Notes: generated by a model not told the origin, from the letters alone. 64,000 nt of DNA from Fictibacillus nanhaiensis (GCA_016401345.1 JAEACG010000004.1:248001-312000); one strand, 5' to 3'. Counted from the stretch's first letter, positions 54,796 to 63,488 are shown. Translations and numbers: made by a program.

Positions 54796-55245
54796 ATGTT
54801 CTTTAACATTTTTGTTGCCTTCCTAGTTCCCTGGTCTATAATATTAATGTTTCACAAAAAAATGAATAAAGCACTTCTATTAACGATAGCTCCATTCGGA
54901 AGTGTATTAGCCTTTTTTGTTGATGAACTCGGTTTTTATTTTGGTTTTTGGAACGTAAAACCATTTGATGATGATACCATTGCTGAGCTGCCATTCAATT
55001 TAGGTTTATACAGTATCTTGGCATTCTTACTTATATTATTAATACGAAAATACAAAAAAGCTTTATTCACTATATTAGTTTTTTCTTTAGTAACAACAGG
55101 ACTAGAGTTCATTTATCTAATAATTGGAAGGGTTGAATACAGTAACAATTGGAATATAGGTTGGACTTTTCTTTCATATCTTGCACCTTATTTTTTATTG
55201 TATTTTTACTATAAAGCTTTAGTAAAAAACAACGTTTTAAATTAG
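54796..55245 (+). CDS. CBO0543-like integral membrane protein
   Basis: 149 aa with five predicted membrane helices; the segment DELGFYFGFWNVKPFDDDTIAELPFNLGLY is typical of the CBO0543 family of unknown function, common in Bacillaceae. AGGGGTGA upstream, spacing long (12 nt). AT-rich compared with the transfer genes. Cargo of the ICE if the right end is near 56.5 kb. Confidence 0.7.
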   Translation: MFFNIFVAFLVPWSIILMFHKKMNKALLLTIAPFGSVLAFFVDELGFYFGFWNVKPFDDDTIAELPFNLGLYSILAFLLILLIRKYKKALFTILVFSLVTTGLEFIYLIIGRVEYSNNWNIGWTFLSYLAPYFLLYFYYKALVKNNVLN

Positions 55246-55357
55246 ATTGCACTAACTTTGTGAATTCTTCAAAAAGGAGAAGTATACTATTTTATTGAAC
55301 AAAAGGCGAGGTTTATTGAATCAGATCTAAAATAAAATTAAGCAAAAGGAGAATAGA

Positions 55358-55558
55358 GTGGTTATACAATCAAATATGTCCCCCCGAGCAATAGTTGAAG
55401 TTTGGGAAATGACGGCAGAAATTTTCAATAAATATCGTATCCCAATTATAAATCAATCCTTAGAAACATTAGTGGAAGAACAACATCTATCTATACTTCT
55501 TGAAAAATTAAATACTGCTGTTGGGAGCTCTACTGCAACTTGTATAGAGGGTGGCTGA
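55358..55558 (+). CDS. Small hypothetical protein (66 aa)
   Basis: Not recognised. Helical, soluble: SPRAIVEVWEMTAEIFNKYR…LETLVEEQHLSILLEKLN. GTG start with AAAGGAG 7 nt upstream. A DUF-type small regulator or stress protein is possible but nothing supports a choice. Confidence 0.55.
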   Translation: MVIQSNMSPRAIVEVWEMTAEIFNKYRIPIINQSLETLVEEQHLSILLEKLNTAVGSSTATCIEGG

Positions 55559-55887
55559 CAAATACCAATTAAAATGGGGTAGGTTACTCCTTATCAAAGA
55601 TCTTCTTTTCAACTAACTGGTGCGATTGTTGAAGGTCAATAGCAAGAATTAAATTATTAGATGTACTTTTTAACCGAAAAATAAAAAGTATTTTCTCTTT
55701 CCTCTTTGTTCTCTTAAGTGTAATCGTTCGCTCATGAGATCAGTAAAGGGATGCTTCGCTATCTCTCCGCAAACTTTGTGAACTTTTTTGATAACACTCC
55801 AAAAAACTTGCACAAACTTCAAGTCCCTTGACAGCTCTTATCGCAAAGATTAGTTGGCCTTCAAACAAAGAAGGGAGCTGTTGAAGC
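55559..55887. other. Non-coding stretch before radC-like gene
   Basis: No ORF with a ribosome site. CAAACTTTGTGAAC (about 55768) and TTGCACAAACTT (about 55808) are short similar words, and TTGACA is at 55828-55833 without a clear -10. Otherwise nothing seen. Confidence 0.4.
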
Positions 55888-56331
55888 ATGGAAAAACTGT
55901 ATGAAATTCTTCAAATCAAGCAAGTTATCGCAGAGGTGAGAGAAGGAGAGAGTCACATGATTCGTTCACCAATCGATGGAGCAAAGATTGCAGCTGCATT
56001 CATAGGAGATGAAGACAGGGAAGTATTTCTCGTGATGTGTCTCAATACGAAAAATAGAGTTGTAGCCGTCCACCGATGTCATGTAGGAGCTCTTAATTCA
56101 AGTATTGTTCACCCAAGAGAGGTATTCAAGGCGGCGATCTTAAACAACTCAGCTTCGATTATCGTCTCGCACCAGCATCCAAGTGGAGATATCACACCAT
56201 CCGGAGAAGACATTGCAGTATCGAAGCGATTAGCAGAAGCCGGCAAGATGCTTGGCATTGATGTATTAGATCATCTGATAGTAAATGCCGATGCAGACTA
56301 TACAAGCTTAAAAGAAAAAGGCTGCATGTAA
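55888..56331 (+). CDS. RadC-like JAB/MPN domain protein
   Basis: 147 aa, a shortened RadC without the N-terminal HhH part. JAB metal-site motif SHQHPSGDITPSGEDIAVSKRLAEAGKMLGI and upstream ‘LNTKNRVVAVHRCHVGALN’. Such short RadC proteins are common on plasmids and ICEs; a role in DNA processing or anti-restriction is suggested for some but unproven. GAAGGGAG before ATG. Last gene I would place in the ICE. Confidence 0.88.
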   Translation: MEKLYEILQIKQVIAEVREGESHMIRSPIDGAKIAAAFIGDEDREVFLVMCLNTKNRVVAVHRCHVGALNSSIVHPREVFKAAILNNSASIIVSHQHPSGDITPSGEDIAVSKRLAEAGKMLGIDVLDHLIVNADADYTSLKEKGCM

Positions 56332-56466
56332 AGCATAGAAGGAGGAGATGAAAATCTCTTCCTTTATTTCTTATTTTCTCAGAAATGGAATGTCCAAGTA
56401 CCTTAAAGGAGAGAAAACGCTCCCCTTATCTTTACTGTGATTCACAATCGGAAATGCTTTGAAGCG

Positions 56467-56508
56467 CACAATAATGTGCTGACACAATAAAAGCAATACC
56501 AGCACAAT
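56467..56508. other. CACAAT repeats, possible right-end arm sites of the ICE
   Basis: CACAAT at 56467, 56483 and 56503 in a 315-bp gap between the RadC-like gene and prsA. Compare GGCACAA in the complement of the left repeats. Weak support for the right boundary near here. Confidence 0.25.
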
Positions 56509-56573
56509 TTAAGTTTTATTTTATACGTATGATGTTTACTAAATGGTGGTCTTTACCTTTACGATCCCATCAA

Positions 56574-56601
56574 AAAAGAGCATCGTATTAGATGCTCTTT
56601 T
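56574..56601. terminator. Terminator of prsA
   Basis: AAAAGAGCATC pairs perfectly with GATGCTCTTTT; A/T tracts on both sides. Confidence 0.88.
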
Positions 56602-56646
56602 GAATTCTTTGCTATTTATTTACGAAAACGAGTTTTGAAAAAAAAA

Positions 56647-57531
56647 TTATTGAGGCATTTGAGGAGTTTGTTCTTGCTTCTTCTCTAAGATCCCTTTTAG
56701 CTCTTTGTCATTAACCTTTACATTTGCATCTTTGCGAAGCTTCTCTACGATTTCAGTAATTGGTTTTGCTTTTTCTTGTTTTATTTGTTCTTCTATTTCT
56801 TTTTCTTTATCATTAAAAGTATTCTCTCGTTTATCAGTCACTTTAATGATGTGATAGCCATAATTAGATTTAATCGGATCGCTTACTTTATTTTTTTCTA
56901 TTGTAAAAGCAACTTTATCAAATTCAGGTACCATGGCTCCTTTACCAAAAAAGCCAAGATCCCCACCTTTCATTTTTGATCCAGGATCTTTTGAATACTC
57001 TTCTGCTAGCTTTGCGAAATCTCCACCATTATTGAGTTTTTCTTTTACTTCTTGTGCTGTTTTTTCATCGTCAACAAGGATGTGACTAGCCTTAACCTCA
57101 GTTTTGAATTTTTCTTCAAATGCTTTCTTCATTTCTTCTGCTGAAACTTTCACGCCATCTGTTGTGGCTTTTTGGCTGACGAGCATAGTTTTTATACGAT
57201 CTTCAAGTGCTTTTTCATCAGTAATTCCGTTCTGTTCAAGAAGCTTTTTGAACGCATCTTCCCCGCCAGATTCTTTCTTGATCTTTTCTATTTCTTTTTT
57301 TATTTCTTTGTCAGTTACCTTATACTTTTTTTCAAGTACCATCTGGTCAACCATTTGGCTAAGAACTTGTTCTCCGTATCGAGCTTTTAATTTAGCGTAA
57401 AGATCTTCATTCGTGATTTCTCCCACGTTCGACTCTACAATAGCTTCTGAATCTGAAGCTTCTCCAGAACTACAAGCTGACAATGCAAGGAGTCCTGTCA
57501 TTAATCCTAACGAAAGCATCCATCTTTTCAA
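56647..57531 (-). CDS. prsA: Foldase lipoprotein PrsA (parvulin PPIase)
   Basis: 294 aa. Lipobox ALSAC (Cys20); N-terminal chaperone helices; parvulin-type domain (about 145-235) with VKASHILVDDEKTAQEVKEKL, GGDLGFFGKGAMVPEFDKVAF and SNYGYHIIKV. Helps secreted proteins fold outside the membrane. TTG start with GGAGGG about 8 nt upstream. Ends in a Gln/Pro tail. Probably one of several paralogues. Confidence 0.95.
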   Translation of the reverse strand: MKRWMLSLGLMTGLLALSACSSGEASDSEAIVESNVGEITNEDLYAKLKARYGEQVLSQMVDQMVLEKKYKVTDKEIKKEIEKIKKESGGEDAFKKLLEQNGITDEKALEDRIKTMLVSQKATTDGVKVSAEEMKKAFEEKFKTEVKASHILVDDEKTAQEVKEKLNNGGDFAKLAEEYSKDPGSKMKGGDLGFFGKGAMVPEFDKVAFTIEKNKVSDPIKSNYGYHIIKVTDKRENTFNDKEKEIEEQIKQEKAKPITEIVEKLRKDANVKVNDKELKGILEKKQEQTPQMPQ

Positions 57532-57852
57532 TTATAAACCCTCCAAGGTCATTTTTTCTTAGTGTTTGTAGATATACCATAATCATTTTGGGATTCTAAA
57601 CTGGGAATATGAGAGAAATTACAAAGTTTTTAAAGAGGGTTTTAAATTATCTTATTCAATCAAAAAGGCAATATACGCACACATAGAGAAGCCAGAGCTT
57701 ACAATGAGTATTAACCAAAATACGGTGTATACAGTACTTTATCATTTATTCGAATTTAGGTTATCCATTTCATGTTTCCTTAACATAGCTTATTAGACCG
57801 GGACATTTATCGGTAATCGATTAATTAATAACATATAAAAACATTACACAAG
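57532..57852. other. Non-coding stretch upstream of prsA and Zn-PLC gene
   Basis: Divergent intergenic region. No ORF with a ribosome site; nothing recognisable except the promoter listed at 57853. Confidence 0.4.
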
Positions 57853-57881
57853 TTGACTAAATTTCACGAATGTACTATGTT
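57853..57881 (+). promoter_or_regulatory. Probable promoter of Zn-PLC-like gene
   Basis: TTGACT (57853-57858), 17-bp spacer, TATGTT (57876-57881). Confidence 0.45.
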
Positions 57882-57940
57882 TATGAAAATAATGTTTCTA
57901 TTAGAAAGGACTGTTTATTCTGTTTGCATATTCACATAAA

Positions 57941-58504
57941 GTGATGGCTTTTCATATAAAGACACATGTTAAAGAAAATGTTCAGTATGACTTAAACAAA
58001 TCAACATTCTATTGGGCTAATATGAAACCAGATTTTGTTCCTGAACTTGCCAAACGAAAACATTATATAGAAGAGAGTTTTGATTTTGTCGTAGATAAAG
58101 TTGTTGCTCTTATTAATACACCAGCAATCCATTTATTAGATAAACAAAAACAAAAAAGAATTGAAATTGAAATGGGTGTCATTTGCCATTTTGTTACTGA
58201 CTTTTTTTGCGTTCCACATAATCAAAGGTGGGAATTTAAAGATTACATGATACCTCACGTGAAGTATGAAGCAACATTAGATAATAAGGTAAAGACTTTG
58301 AATTTGGTAAATCGACTGACCTTGCCTGCGGTAAAGGATTACTCTAAAGAAAGCGTATCTTTTTTTCTGAAAGAATTGTTAGCAGAGTATGAATTGGAGA
58401 GCGATTACATGAGAGATGTAGTGTATTCAGTTAATGTTTGCAGTGCTTTATGCACTTTCATTCTGGAAAAAATTTATTCTAACACGGTCAGTAAAACAGC
58501 TTAA
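57941..58504 (+). CDS. Zinc-dependent phospholipase C-like protein
   Basis: 187 aa from the GTG. Matches the metal pattern of the B. cereus PLC family: HFVTDFFCVPHNQRWEF (HxxxDx5H) and 15 residues later HVKYE (HxxxE). No signal peptide, so it is a cytosolic relative. The frame stays open upstream through AYSHKVMAFHI, which looks like the conserved N-terminus, but no ATG/GTG/TTG is there; AAAGGA lies 6-9 nt before in-frame ATT or CTG codons. True start uncertain. Confidence 0.75.
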   Translation: MMAFHIKTHVKENVQYDLNKSTFYWANMKPDFVPELAKRKHYIEESFDFVVDKVVALINTPAIHLLDKQKQKRIEIEMGVICHFVTDFFCVPHNQRWEFKDYMIPHVKYEATLDNKVKTLNLVNRLTLPAVKDYSKESVSFFLKELLAEYELESDYMRDVVYSVNVCSALCTFILEKIYSNTVSKTA

Positions 58505-58630
58505 TGACCGATATCTATCTAAAGAGATTTCAGAAAAAAATATATTTCTCCTAAAGGGGAGTAGCTTTTACAGTATAGTCGTCAATTCGGAGTTTACTCT
58601 CGGCTGTATTGGCAACACGCTGTTGTTAGC

Positions 58631-58662
58631 AAGACCTTTACCTGTTGGTAGAGGTCTTTTTT
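58631..58662 (+). terminator. Terminator after Zn-PLC-like gene
   Basis: AAGACCT..ACC-TGTT-GGT..AGGTCTT, followed by TTTT. Confidence 0.75.
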
Positions 58663-58669
58663 GAATTCT

Positions 58670-58706
58670 AAGACCTATGCCGCAAAATAGCATAGGTCTT
58701 TTTTCT
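58670..58706 (+). terminator. Second terminator before spo0M-like gene
   Basis: AAGACCTATGC pairs with GCATAGGTCTT, followed by TTTTCTTT. Confidence 0.8.
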
Positions 58707-58778
58707 TTCACTAGGCTGTTGCTAATGTTTTGTCACTATTGAAACTGGAAATTTATCTTTTAATATGGAGGGACCTAT

Positions 58779-59174
58779 ATGTTAATTAGAAAGTACACAG
58801 CATTAATTGGAATTGGTTCAGCGAAAATTGACTTATTGTTAGAGAAGGACACTTATTATCCTGGTGAGATTGTAGTCGGGCACTTCAATATAAACGGAGG
58901 GATTATCGAACAAGGAATTAGAAGAGTAGATTGCGATCTTATTTATCAAAATATAAATAAGCAGACGGAGCAAGTAATTAAGTCTTTCACTATTCATACT
59001 TCTACAATCATAAACGCAGACGAAGAAACTAGGATTCCATTTACCTTCGAACTGCCTTCATCACTTGTAGCGTCTCGACAAGAAGAGTCTTATTACTTTA
59101 AAACAAAATTAATTTTTAACGAAGGATTAAAGAGTGATGATGAAGATGTTATTAAAATAGTGTTCAAATCTTAA
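58779..59174 (+). CDS. Spo0M-like arrestin-fold protein, half length
   Basis: 131 aa; full Spo0M proteins have about 250 residues in two arrestin-like domains. This one holds only the N-terminal domain: GIGSAKIDLLLEKDTYYPGEIVVGHFNINGGIIEQGI and RIPFTFELPSSL. GGAGGG 9 nt before ATG, and it ends cleanly before a terminator, so it looks like a stable single-domain form. Spo0M affects sporulation control and cell shape; the role of a half protein is unknown. Confidence 0.8.
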   Translation: MLIRKYTALIGIGSAKIDLLLEKDTYYPGEIVVGHFNINGGIIEQGIRRVDCDLIYQNINKQTEQVIKSFTIHTSTIINADEETRIPFTFELPSSLVASRQEESYYFKTKLIFNEGLKSDDEDVIKIVFKS

Positions 59175-59199
59175 ACTTTTTATATACGGCGTAAACAAC

Positions 59200-59230
59200 A
59201 AGGTCATGCCTCTAAGTAGGCATGACCTTT
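59200..59230. terminator. Terminator between spo0M-like and ywmB-like genes
   Basis: AAGGTCATGCCT pairs with AGGCATGACCTT, 6-nt loop. Confidence 0.88.
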
Positions 59231-59355
59231 CTATATCTACACAAAAATGGGGTTGGGATAAGTTCTATTTATCATATGTTCTTATAATAATGATATCAAA
59301 CATGTAAAAGTTTTTTAACACGTTAAAAATTTATGAAGCAAACCGAAAAACAGCT

Positions 59356-60108
59356 TTAATACTCCGATGTAATAATAGGGGTGCCGATCGTTACGGTTGT
59401 ATCATTATTATTACCGTTTGAAGTTCGATAAGAAATGTGTAGATTCATAAATTTTTGATTTCCTAATGGAATTTTTGATTTCCAAATCTTATTATAAGCA
59501 GATACTGATATGAAGTTTTTTTCATACAAACCCTCTACTGTATTTGCAGAGAACCGATTTAATAACTTTGTTGCTTCCGTTTTTAGTGGTTCCTTAAGCT
59601 TTTTAACACCTTCAACGGCGTAAAATACAGAAAAGCGATTCATTTCCGACTCGTATTCCTTTGAAATGCGATTCCATTCATTTCTGTTCCAGCCTTTACC
59701 AAGTACAGCGTATGTGACACTCAAATTATATCTATTATTTTCTACAGGATAAAAGATAATCAATATTCTCTCACTGACATTCCCTGTAAAATTTTTCCTC
59801 ATCCCTATCATTTTATAGTGCTTTCCTTGTGAAGGTTCGATCGACCATGTAAATCCTTTTTGTTCAGTTTTAATTTGCTCTATTTTTTTATTAATTTCAA
59901 TTTTGCTTTTCGTTTGAACAATAGGTTTCTTTATTAACATAGACCAATTTTTTATTTCTATTTCCTGTTTTTTTACCCCTTCTATTATATCCAACAATTG
60001 ATTTTCCTTAAAGAAACTAAAAGCATTTTTCTCATTCAATAAAAAAATACCAAATAAAAATACAATTAAAAATAAATTCCTTCTCTTCTTGTTTAACATC
60101 GTATTCAC
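59356..60108 (-). CDS. YwmB-like protein
   Basis: 250 aa. Signal-anchor near residues 11-27, then a domain with IKNWSMLIKK…, VTYAVLGKGWNRNEWNRISKEYE and the diagnostic end TTVTIGTPIITSEY, close to the TVTVGTPIVTTEY end of B. subtilis YwmB. YwmB (TATA-box-binding-protein-like fold) is a secreted or membrane-bound protein of unknown role near the atp/spoIID genes in B. subtilis; here it is elsewhere, maybe a paralogue. Confidence 0.75.
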   Translation of the reverse strand: MNTMLNKKRRNLFLIVFLFGIFLLNEKNAFSFFKENQLLDIIEGVKKQEIEIKNWSMLIKKPIVQTKSKIEINKKIEQIKTEQKGFTWSIEPSQGKHYKMIGMRKNFTGNVSERILIIFYPVENNRYNLSVTYAVLGKGWNRNEWNRISKEYESEMNRFSVFYAVEGVKKLKEPLKTEATKLLNRFSANTVEGLYEKNFISVSAYNKIWKSKIPLGNQKFMNLHISYRTSNGNNNDTTVTIGTPIITSEY

Positions 60109-60136
60109 CCCATAATTAAAGGATTACCAGCTAGAG

Positions 60137-60292
60137 ATGAAATTATACAAGTTTACTAGATTCACTAACATTAAAATCATTCCATATTTTTGTGCGAAAT
60201 ATTTAGGATTTAACAAAGGGATCGACTTCTTCTTCCATTTGTTATTAGAAGGTCATAAACGAGAAGAAGAAAATCGAAGTAAAAAACAATGA
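60137..60292 (+). CDS. Candidate small ORF (51 aa)
   Basis: ATG 60137 to TGA 60290-60292. Basic, partly hydrophobic product (IKIIPYFCAKYLGFNKGIDF…HKREEENRSKKQ). The ribosome site is weak, so it may be a remnant. The rest of the gap to 60521 contains only AT-rich sequence. Confidence 0.3.
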   Translation: MKLYKFTRFTNIKIIPYFCAKYLGFNKGIDFFFHLLLEGHKREEENRSKKQ

Positions 60293-60521
60293 TTATATAT
60301 GTTTATTTAAAAGTGTGCAGGAATGATCTTATAGATTGCTGAAATTATAAACAAAATAATAAGTGAATTTTATTTACTACTTTGTGAAAAGTGGCGAGAC
60401 AACTCACTGCTTTTTTTATTTGTTTATATATGTATATATTGTGAACCGTCTATACGAGGGGCTTTTCTTTTATTACAATAACGTTGAAGCTAAACCGCTA
60501 ACTGTTTAGGAGTGAGAAACT

Positions 60522-61040
60522 GTGAACATAAATAGAATAGTACCTTATCTGCTCGTTTTATGCCTTTTATTAGCTACGGCATGTTCAAAAGATGAGCCTA
60601 AGAAGAGCAATGCTGAACATAGCAATCATAAATCTGAATCAAGCAGTCAAAAGTCAGATCATGGGGTCTCAGATATTAGAGAAGAAACAAAGAACATGGA
60701 GACGCTTCCCTCTTTTTTATCTGAAAAACCAGAAAACATGCAGATTATCTATAAAGCTGCTGCTATGCATAAAGAGTTATTAGAGAAGATGCCCTGTTAT
60801 TGTGGCTGTGGTGAAGAAGCGGGTCATAAGAATAACTACGATTGTTTTATAAATGAAAATAAATCAGATGGTTCTCTGGTATGGGATGATCATGGGACAA
60901 AGTGCGGAGTATGTTTAGAAATTGCCGCAAAATCCGTACTTGATTACAGCAAAGGCAAATCCATAAAAGAAATTCGAGAAAAAATTGACTCAACGTATGA
61001 AAAGGGATATGCAAAACCAACACCCACTCCAGAAATTTAA
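60522..61040 (+). CDS. PCYCGC-motif lipoprotein
   Basis: 172 aa. Lipobox LATAC (Cys21), a Ser/His/Lys-rich linker (22-60), then the domain with MPCYCGCGEEAGHKNNYDCF and CGVCLEIA (PF13798). The many Cys suggest metal or redox binding; known examples sit near copper or cytochrome assembly genes. GTG start with AGGAGTGAG upstream. Leads a cluster with CopC and CopD. Confidence 0.88.
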   Translation: MNINRIVPYLLVLCLLLATACSKDEPKKSNAEHSNHKSESSSQKSDHGVSDIREETKNMETLPSFLSEKPENMQIIYKAAAMHKELLEKMPCYCGCGEEAGHKNNYDCFINENKSDGSLVWDDHGTKCGVCLEIAAKSVLDYSKGKSIKEIREKIDSTYEKGYAKPTPTPEI

Positions 61041-61058
61041 AGAAACAGGTGATTTTAT

Positions 61059-61604
61059 ATGAAAAAATTTGTGTTAATGCTTTGCTTACTTACGTTTATG
61101 GTACCAACTCTCACAAGTGCTCATACAGGACTAAAATCATCAAGTCCTGCAGATGGCGATATAGTGAAAGAGGAACTAAAAGAGATAACCCTTCAATTCG
61201 AAACAAAGGTTGAGAACTTAAGTACGATGAAGGTCGTTAAGGATGATGGGGAAGAGATTGAACTTGATTCCGTTAAGATCAAAGAAAAGTCAATGAGTGG
61301 CATGTTGCCTCGTTCATTAGAAAATGGCTCATACAAGATCCAGTGGAAGATAATCGGAACGGACGGTCATCCTATTGACGGAGAAATCCCGTTCAACGTT
61401 CAAGTCGAACAAAAAGAAAAAGTAGATTCACCAGTGGAAAACGAAACAGAAACGGATTCTGATAAACAAAAAGATGAAGAAAAAGGGTTAACCAAAGAGA
61501 ATACAAAAAAGGATGAGGGTCTTAGTCCGATATTCTTTATCATCATCGGCTTTGTGATTGGCACTATCGTCTTTTTCTTCAGAATCAAGAAGATGAAGTC
61601 ATGA
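61059..61604 (+). CDS. CopC-domain copper-binding protein
   Basis: 181 aa. Signal peptide cleaved after TSA, leaving His22 as the new N-terminus, the classic CopC copper ligand; GTDGHPIDGEIPFNV holds the second conserved His. A charged linker (125-155) and a C-terminal membrane helix (about 157-175) anchor it. Binds copper outside the membrane and probably passes it to CopD. Overlaps copD by ATGA. Confidence 0.9.
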   Translation: MKKFVLMLCLLTFMVPTLTSAHTGLKSSSPADGDIVKEELKEITLQFETKVENLSTMKVVKDDGEEIELDSVKIKEKSMSGMLPRSLENGSYKIQWKIIGTDGHPIDGEIPFNVQVEQKEKVDSPVENETETDSDKQKDEEKGLTKENTKKDEGLSPIFFIIIGFVIGTIVFFFRIKKMKS

Positions 61605-62662
61605 CCGGTTTCATTCCGTTCGCTGAATTCTTAAACTATGTTTTCTTTTCGTTACTCGTTGGACATGTGATTTTACAGTACGTTCCAGAATCCAAACAGC
61701 CGAAGATCATAACTTCTAGAACACTATTGCTAATCATGCCACTAGGGGTTTTACTCTTTTCCTTCGGCCCGGTACTTTATGTCATCAATTATTTTGCAGA
61801 GGATTTTGGTTTTAGACATACCACTTACTTGGTTCTCACACAATTCAACGTTGGAAAAGGCTGGATTATCACAGCGATTGTTTCTGTAATGCTATGGGTG
61901 ACCTTATTCTTAAAAGGTTCCAAACACTTGCAAGCATTTTGGCTGCTCCTATTGATAGGTTCTGTAGGATATGCGAGCCATGTTGCCTCACTATCTTTTT
62001 GGTCAGGCTTTTTCCTTCATACGGTACATTTCTTAAGTGTATGCGTTTGGGTAGGGATTCTACTTCAAGTAGCTTGGTTTTCAAAGGAAGCAAAAAACTG
62101 GGCGAAGTTCTTAAGATGGTTTAATCCGGTAGCCATAGGATGTGTGGTTATCCTTTTTATGAGTGGCATCTTTATCATGTTTAAAGTCGTGGAACCAAGC
62201 GAATATCTTAACTCCTGGGCTATTCCATATGGTCAGATGTTACTGCTTAAACATATCAGCATAATCCCCGTTCTCGTGTTTGCTGTCATCAACGGGATAC
62301 TGGCTAAAAAAACAAAGGCTGATTGGTCCTTTCAACCCCTTTCTTGGATGAGGATCGAAAGCCTTATATTATTGATCGTATTTTTCTTTACAAGTAGACT
62401 AGGAACCTTGTCACCGCCTCATGAATCGGTGGAGACCGCTCCATGGATGCTGCACTTCCTTGGAAGTAAAATACCGTCTTCTTTCCAAATTCAATTAGAA
62501 CCAACCATGTTAGGTGTTATTTTAGGTTTACTTTCTGTATTGTTCTTGCTATTGATATTAATCAGCTTTAGAAAAAATGCGAAACCAGTTTTAGCCTTGT
62601 CCTTTGGTCTAGCTTTTATCGTGACTTTATATTTTGGTTTTATGTTTAATATAACTTTGTAG
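61601..62662 (+). CDS. CopD-domain copper transport membrane protein
   Basis: 353 aa, eight or more membrane helices with VGKGWIITAIV, VGYASHVASLSFWSGFFLHTVHFLSVCVWVGILL and YGQMLLLKHISII, matching the paralogue at 12864-13949. Overlaps copC by 4 bp, indicating a CopC-CopD unit for copper uptake or supply to cuproenzymes. Confidence 0.9.
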   Translation: MTGFIPFAEFLNYVFFSLLVGHVILQYVPESKQPKIITSRTLLLIMPLGVLLFSFGPVLYVINYFAEDFGFRHTTYLVLTQFNVGKGWIITAIVSVMLWVTLFLKGSKHLQAFWLLLLIGSVGYASHVASLSFWSGFFLHTVHFLSVCVWVGILLQVAWFSKEAKNWAKFLRWFNPVAIGCVVILFMSGIFIMFKVVEPSEYLNSWAIPYGQMLLLKHISIIPVLVFAVINGILAKKTKADWSFQPLSWMRIESLILLIVFFFTSRLGTLSPPHESVETAPWMLHFLGSKIPSSFQIQLEPTMLGVILGLLSVLFLLLILISFRKNAKPVLALSFGLAFIVTLYFGFMFNITL

Positions 62663-62667
62663 TGTTT

Positions 62668-62696
62668 TCCTTCGGCTGAAAAGCCGGAGGATGTTT
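62668..62696 (+). terminator. Terminator after copD
   Basis: TCCTTCGGCT-GAAA-AGCCGGAGGA, followed by TGTTTTTAT. Confidence 0.85.
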
Positions 62697-62823
62697 TTAT
62701 TTATGTGTATTAATTTTTATTTCTTCACACTTTATACAAATTTAACTGCTATATTTTCAATAAGGGTTTGAAATAAATGAGCAATATGTATAAGGTAATA
62801 TTTTATTTAGGAGTGATCGAAGT

Positions 62824-62871
62824 TTGGCCACATTAGTTTTAAAGAAAAAAAATATGATAACGAAGGGTTAA
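62824..62871 (+). CDS. Candidate uORF upstream of resA-like gene
   Basis: TTG 62824 with AGGAG 10 nt upstream, TAA at 62869-62871; 15 codons, MATLVLKKKNMITKG. It ends 2 nt before the ResA-like ATG, whose own ribosome site (GAAGGG) is inside it, so translation coupling is possible. Confidence 0.35.
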   Translation: MATLVLKKKNMITKG

Positions 62872-62873
62872 AA

Positions 62874-63410
62874 ATGAAAAAAAATCGATTTATTTACAGG
62901 AGTCTGATTCTAGGTGTTTTTGTACTAGTAATTGGATACACGCTCTATATAAACCTTTTTAAGGAAAAAAATTCTCTCGTTCAGGTTGGAGATCAAGCGC
63001 CTAATTTTGTATTGAAAGACTTGAACGGAAAATCTGTGAAATTATCTGATTATCGTGGCAAAGGAGTTTTCTTGAATTTTTGGGGTACTTGGTGTAAACC
63101 TTGTGAGCGGGAGATGCCTTATATGGAACGACAATATCAAAAATATAAAGATCAGGGGGTTGAGATTCTAGCCGTTAACATAGCTGAGTCTAACGTGTCA
63201 GTCAAGAACTTCGTAGATAGATACCACTTGTCTTTCCCAATTCCTATGGATAAAGATAGAGAAGTAACTAAAGCTTTTGGGATTGGACCGATACCCACAA
63301 CGGTTTTGATTGATAAGAACGGAAAAATTGTAAAAAAGACTACCGCTAGCTTAAGTGAAAAAGACATCATTTCCTTTATGAATCAAATCGTACCTAAAGA
63401 GAAGAAATAA
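62874..63410 (+). CDS. ResA-like membrane-anchored thiol-disulfide oxidoreductase
   Basis: 178 aa. N-terminal signal anchor (about 8-28), then a TlpA/ResA thioredoxin domain: VGDQAPNFVLKDLNGKSVKLSDYRGKGVFLNFWGTWCKPC (active site CKPC), and cis-Pro segment GIGPIPTTVLIDKNGK. ResA reduces apocytochrome c haem-site cysteines outside the membrane. The nearby copper genes hint at a role in oxidase or copper-site maturation. It lacks the usual resBC neighbours, so it may be a paralogue. Confidence 0.88.
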   Translation: MKKNRFIYRSLILGVFVLVIGYTLYINLFKEKNSLVQVGDQAPNFVLKDLNGKSVKLSDYRGKGVFLNFWGTWCKPCEREMPYMERQYQKYKDQGVEILAVNIAESNVSVKNFVDRYHLSFPIPMDKDREVTKAFGIGPIPTTVLIDKNGKIVKKTTASLSEKDIISFMNQIVPKEKK

Positions 63411-63452
63411 GTGCATTTTACTAGCTAAATGAATAAGAGAAGAAATTAAAAA

Positions 63453-63483
63453 AAGCCTCCCACTAAATTTTCGTGGGAGGCTT
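63453..63483 (+). terminator. Terminator after resA-like gene
   Basis: AAGCCTCCCAC pairs with GTGGGAGGCTT, then CTTTT. Confidence 0.88.
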
Positions 63484-63488
63484 CTTTT

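Noticed and set aside
57609-57686. 25-codon ORF upstream of the Zn-PLC gene.
   Set aside because: No ribosome site and random composition; likely chance.
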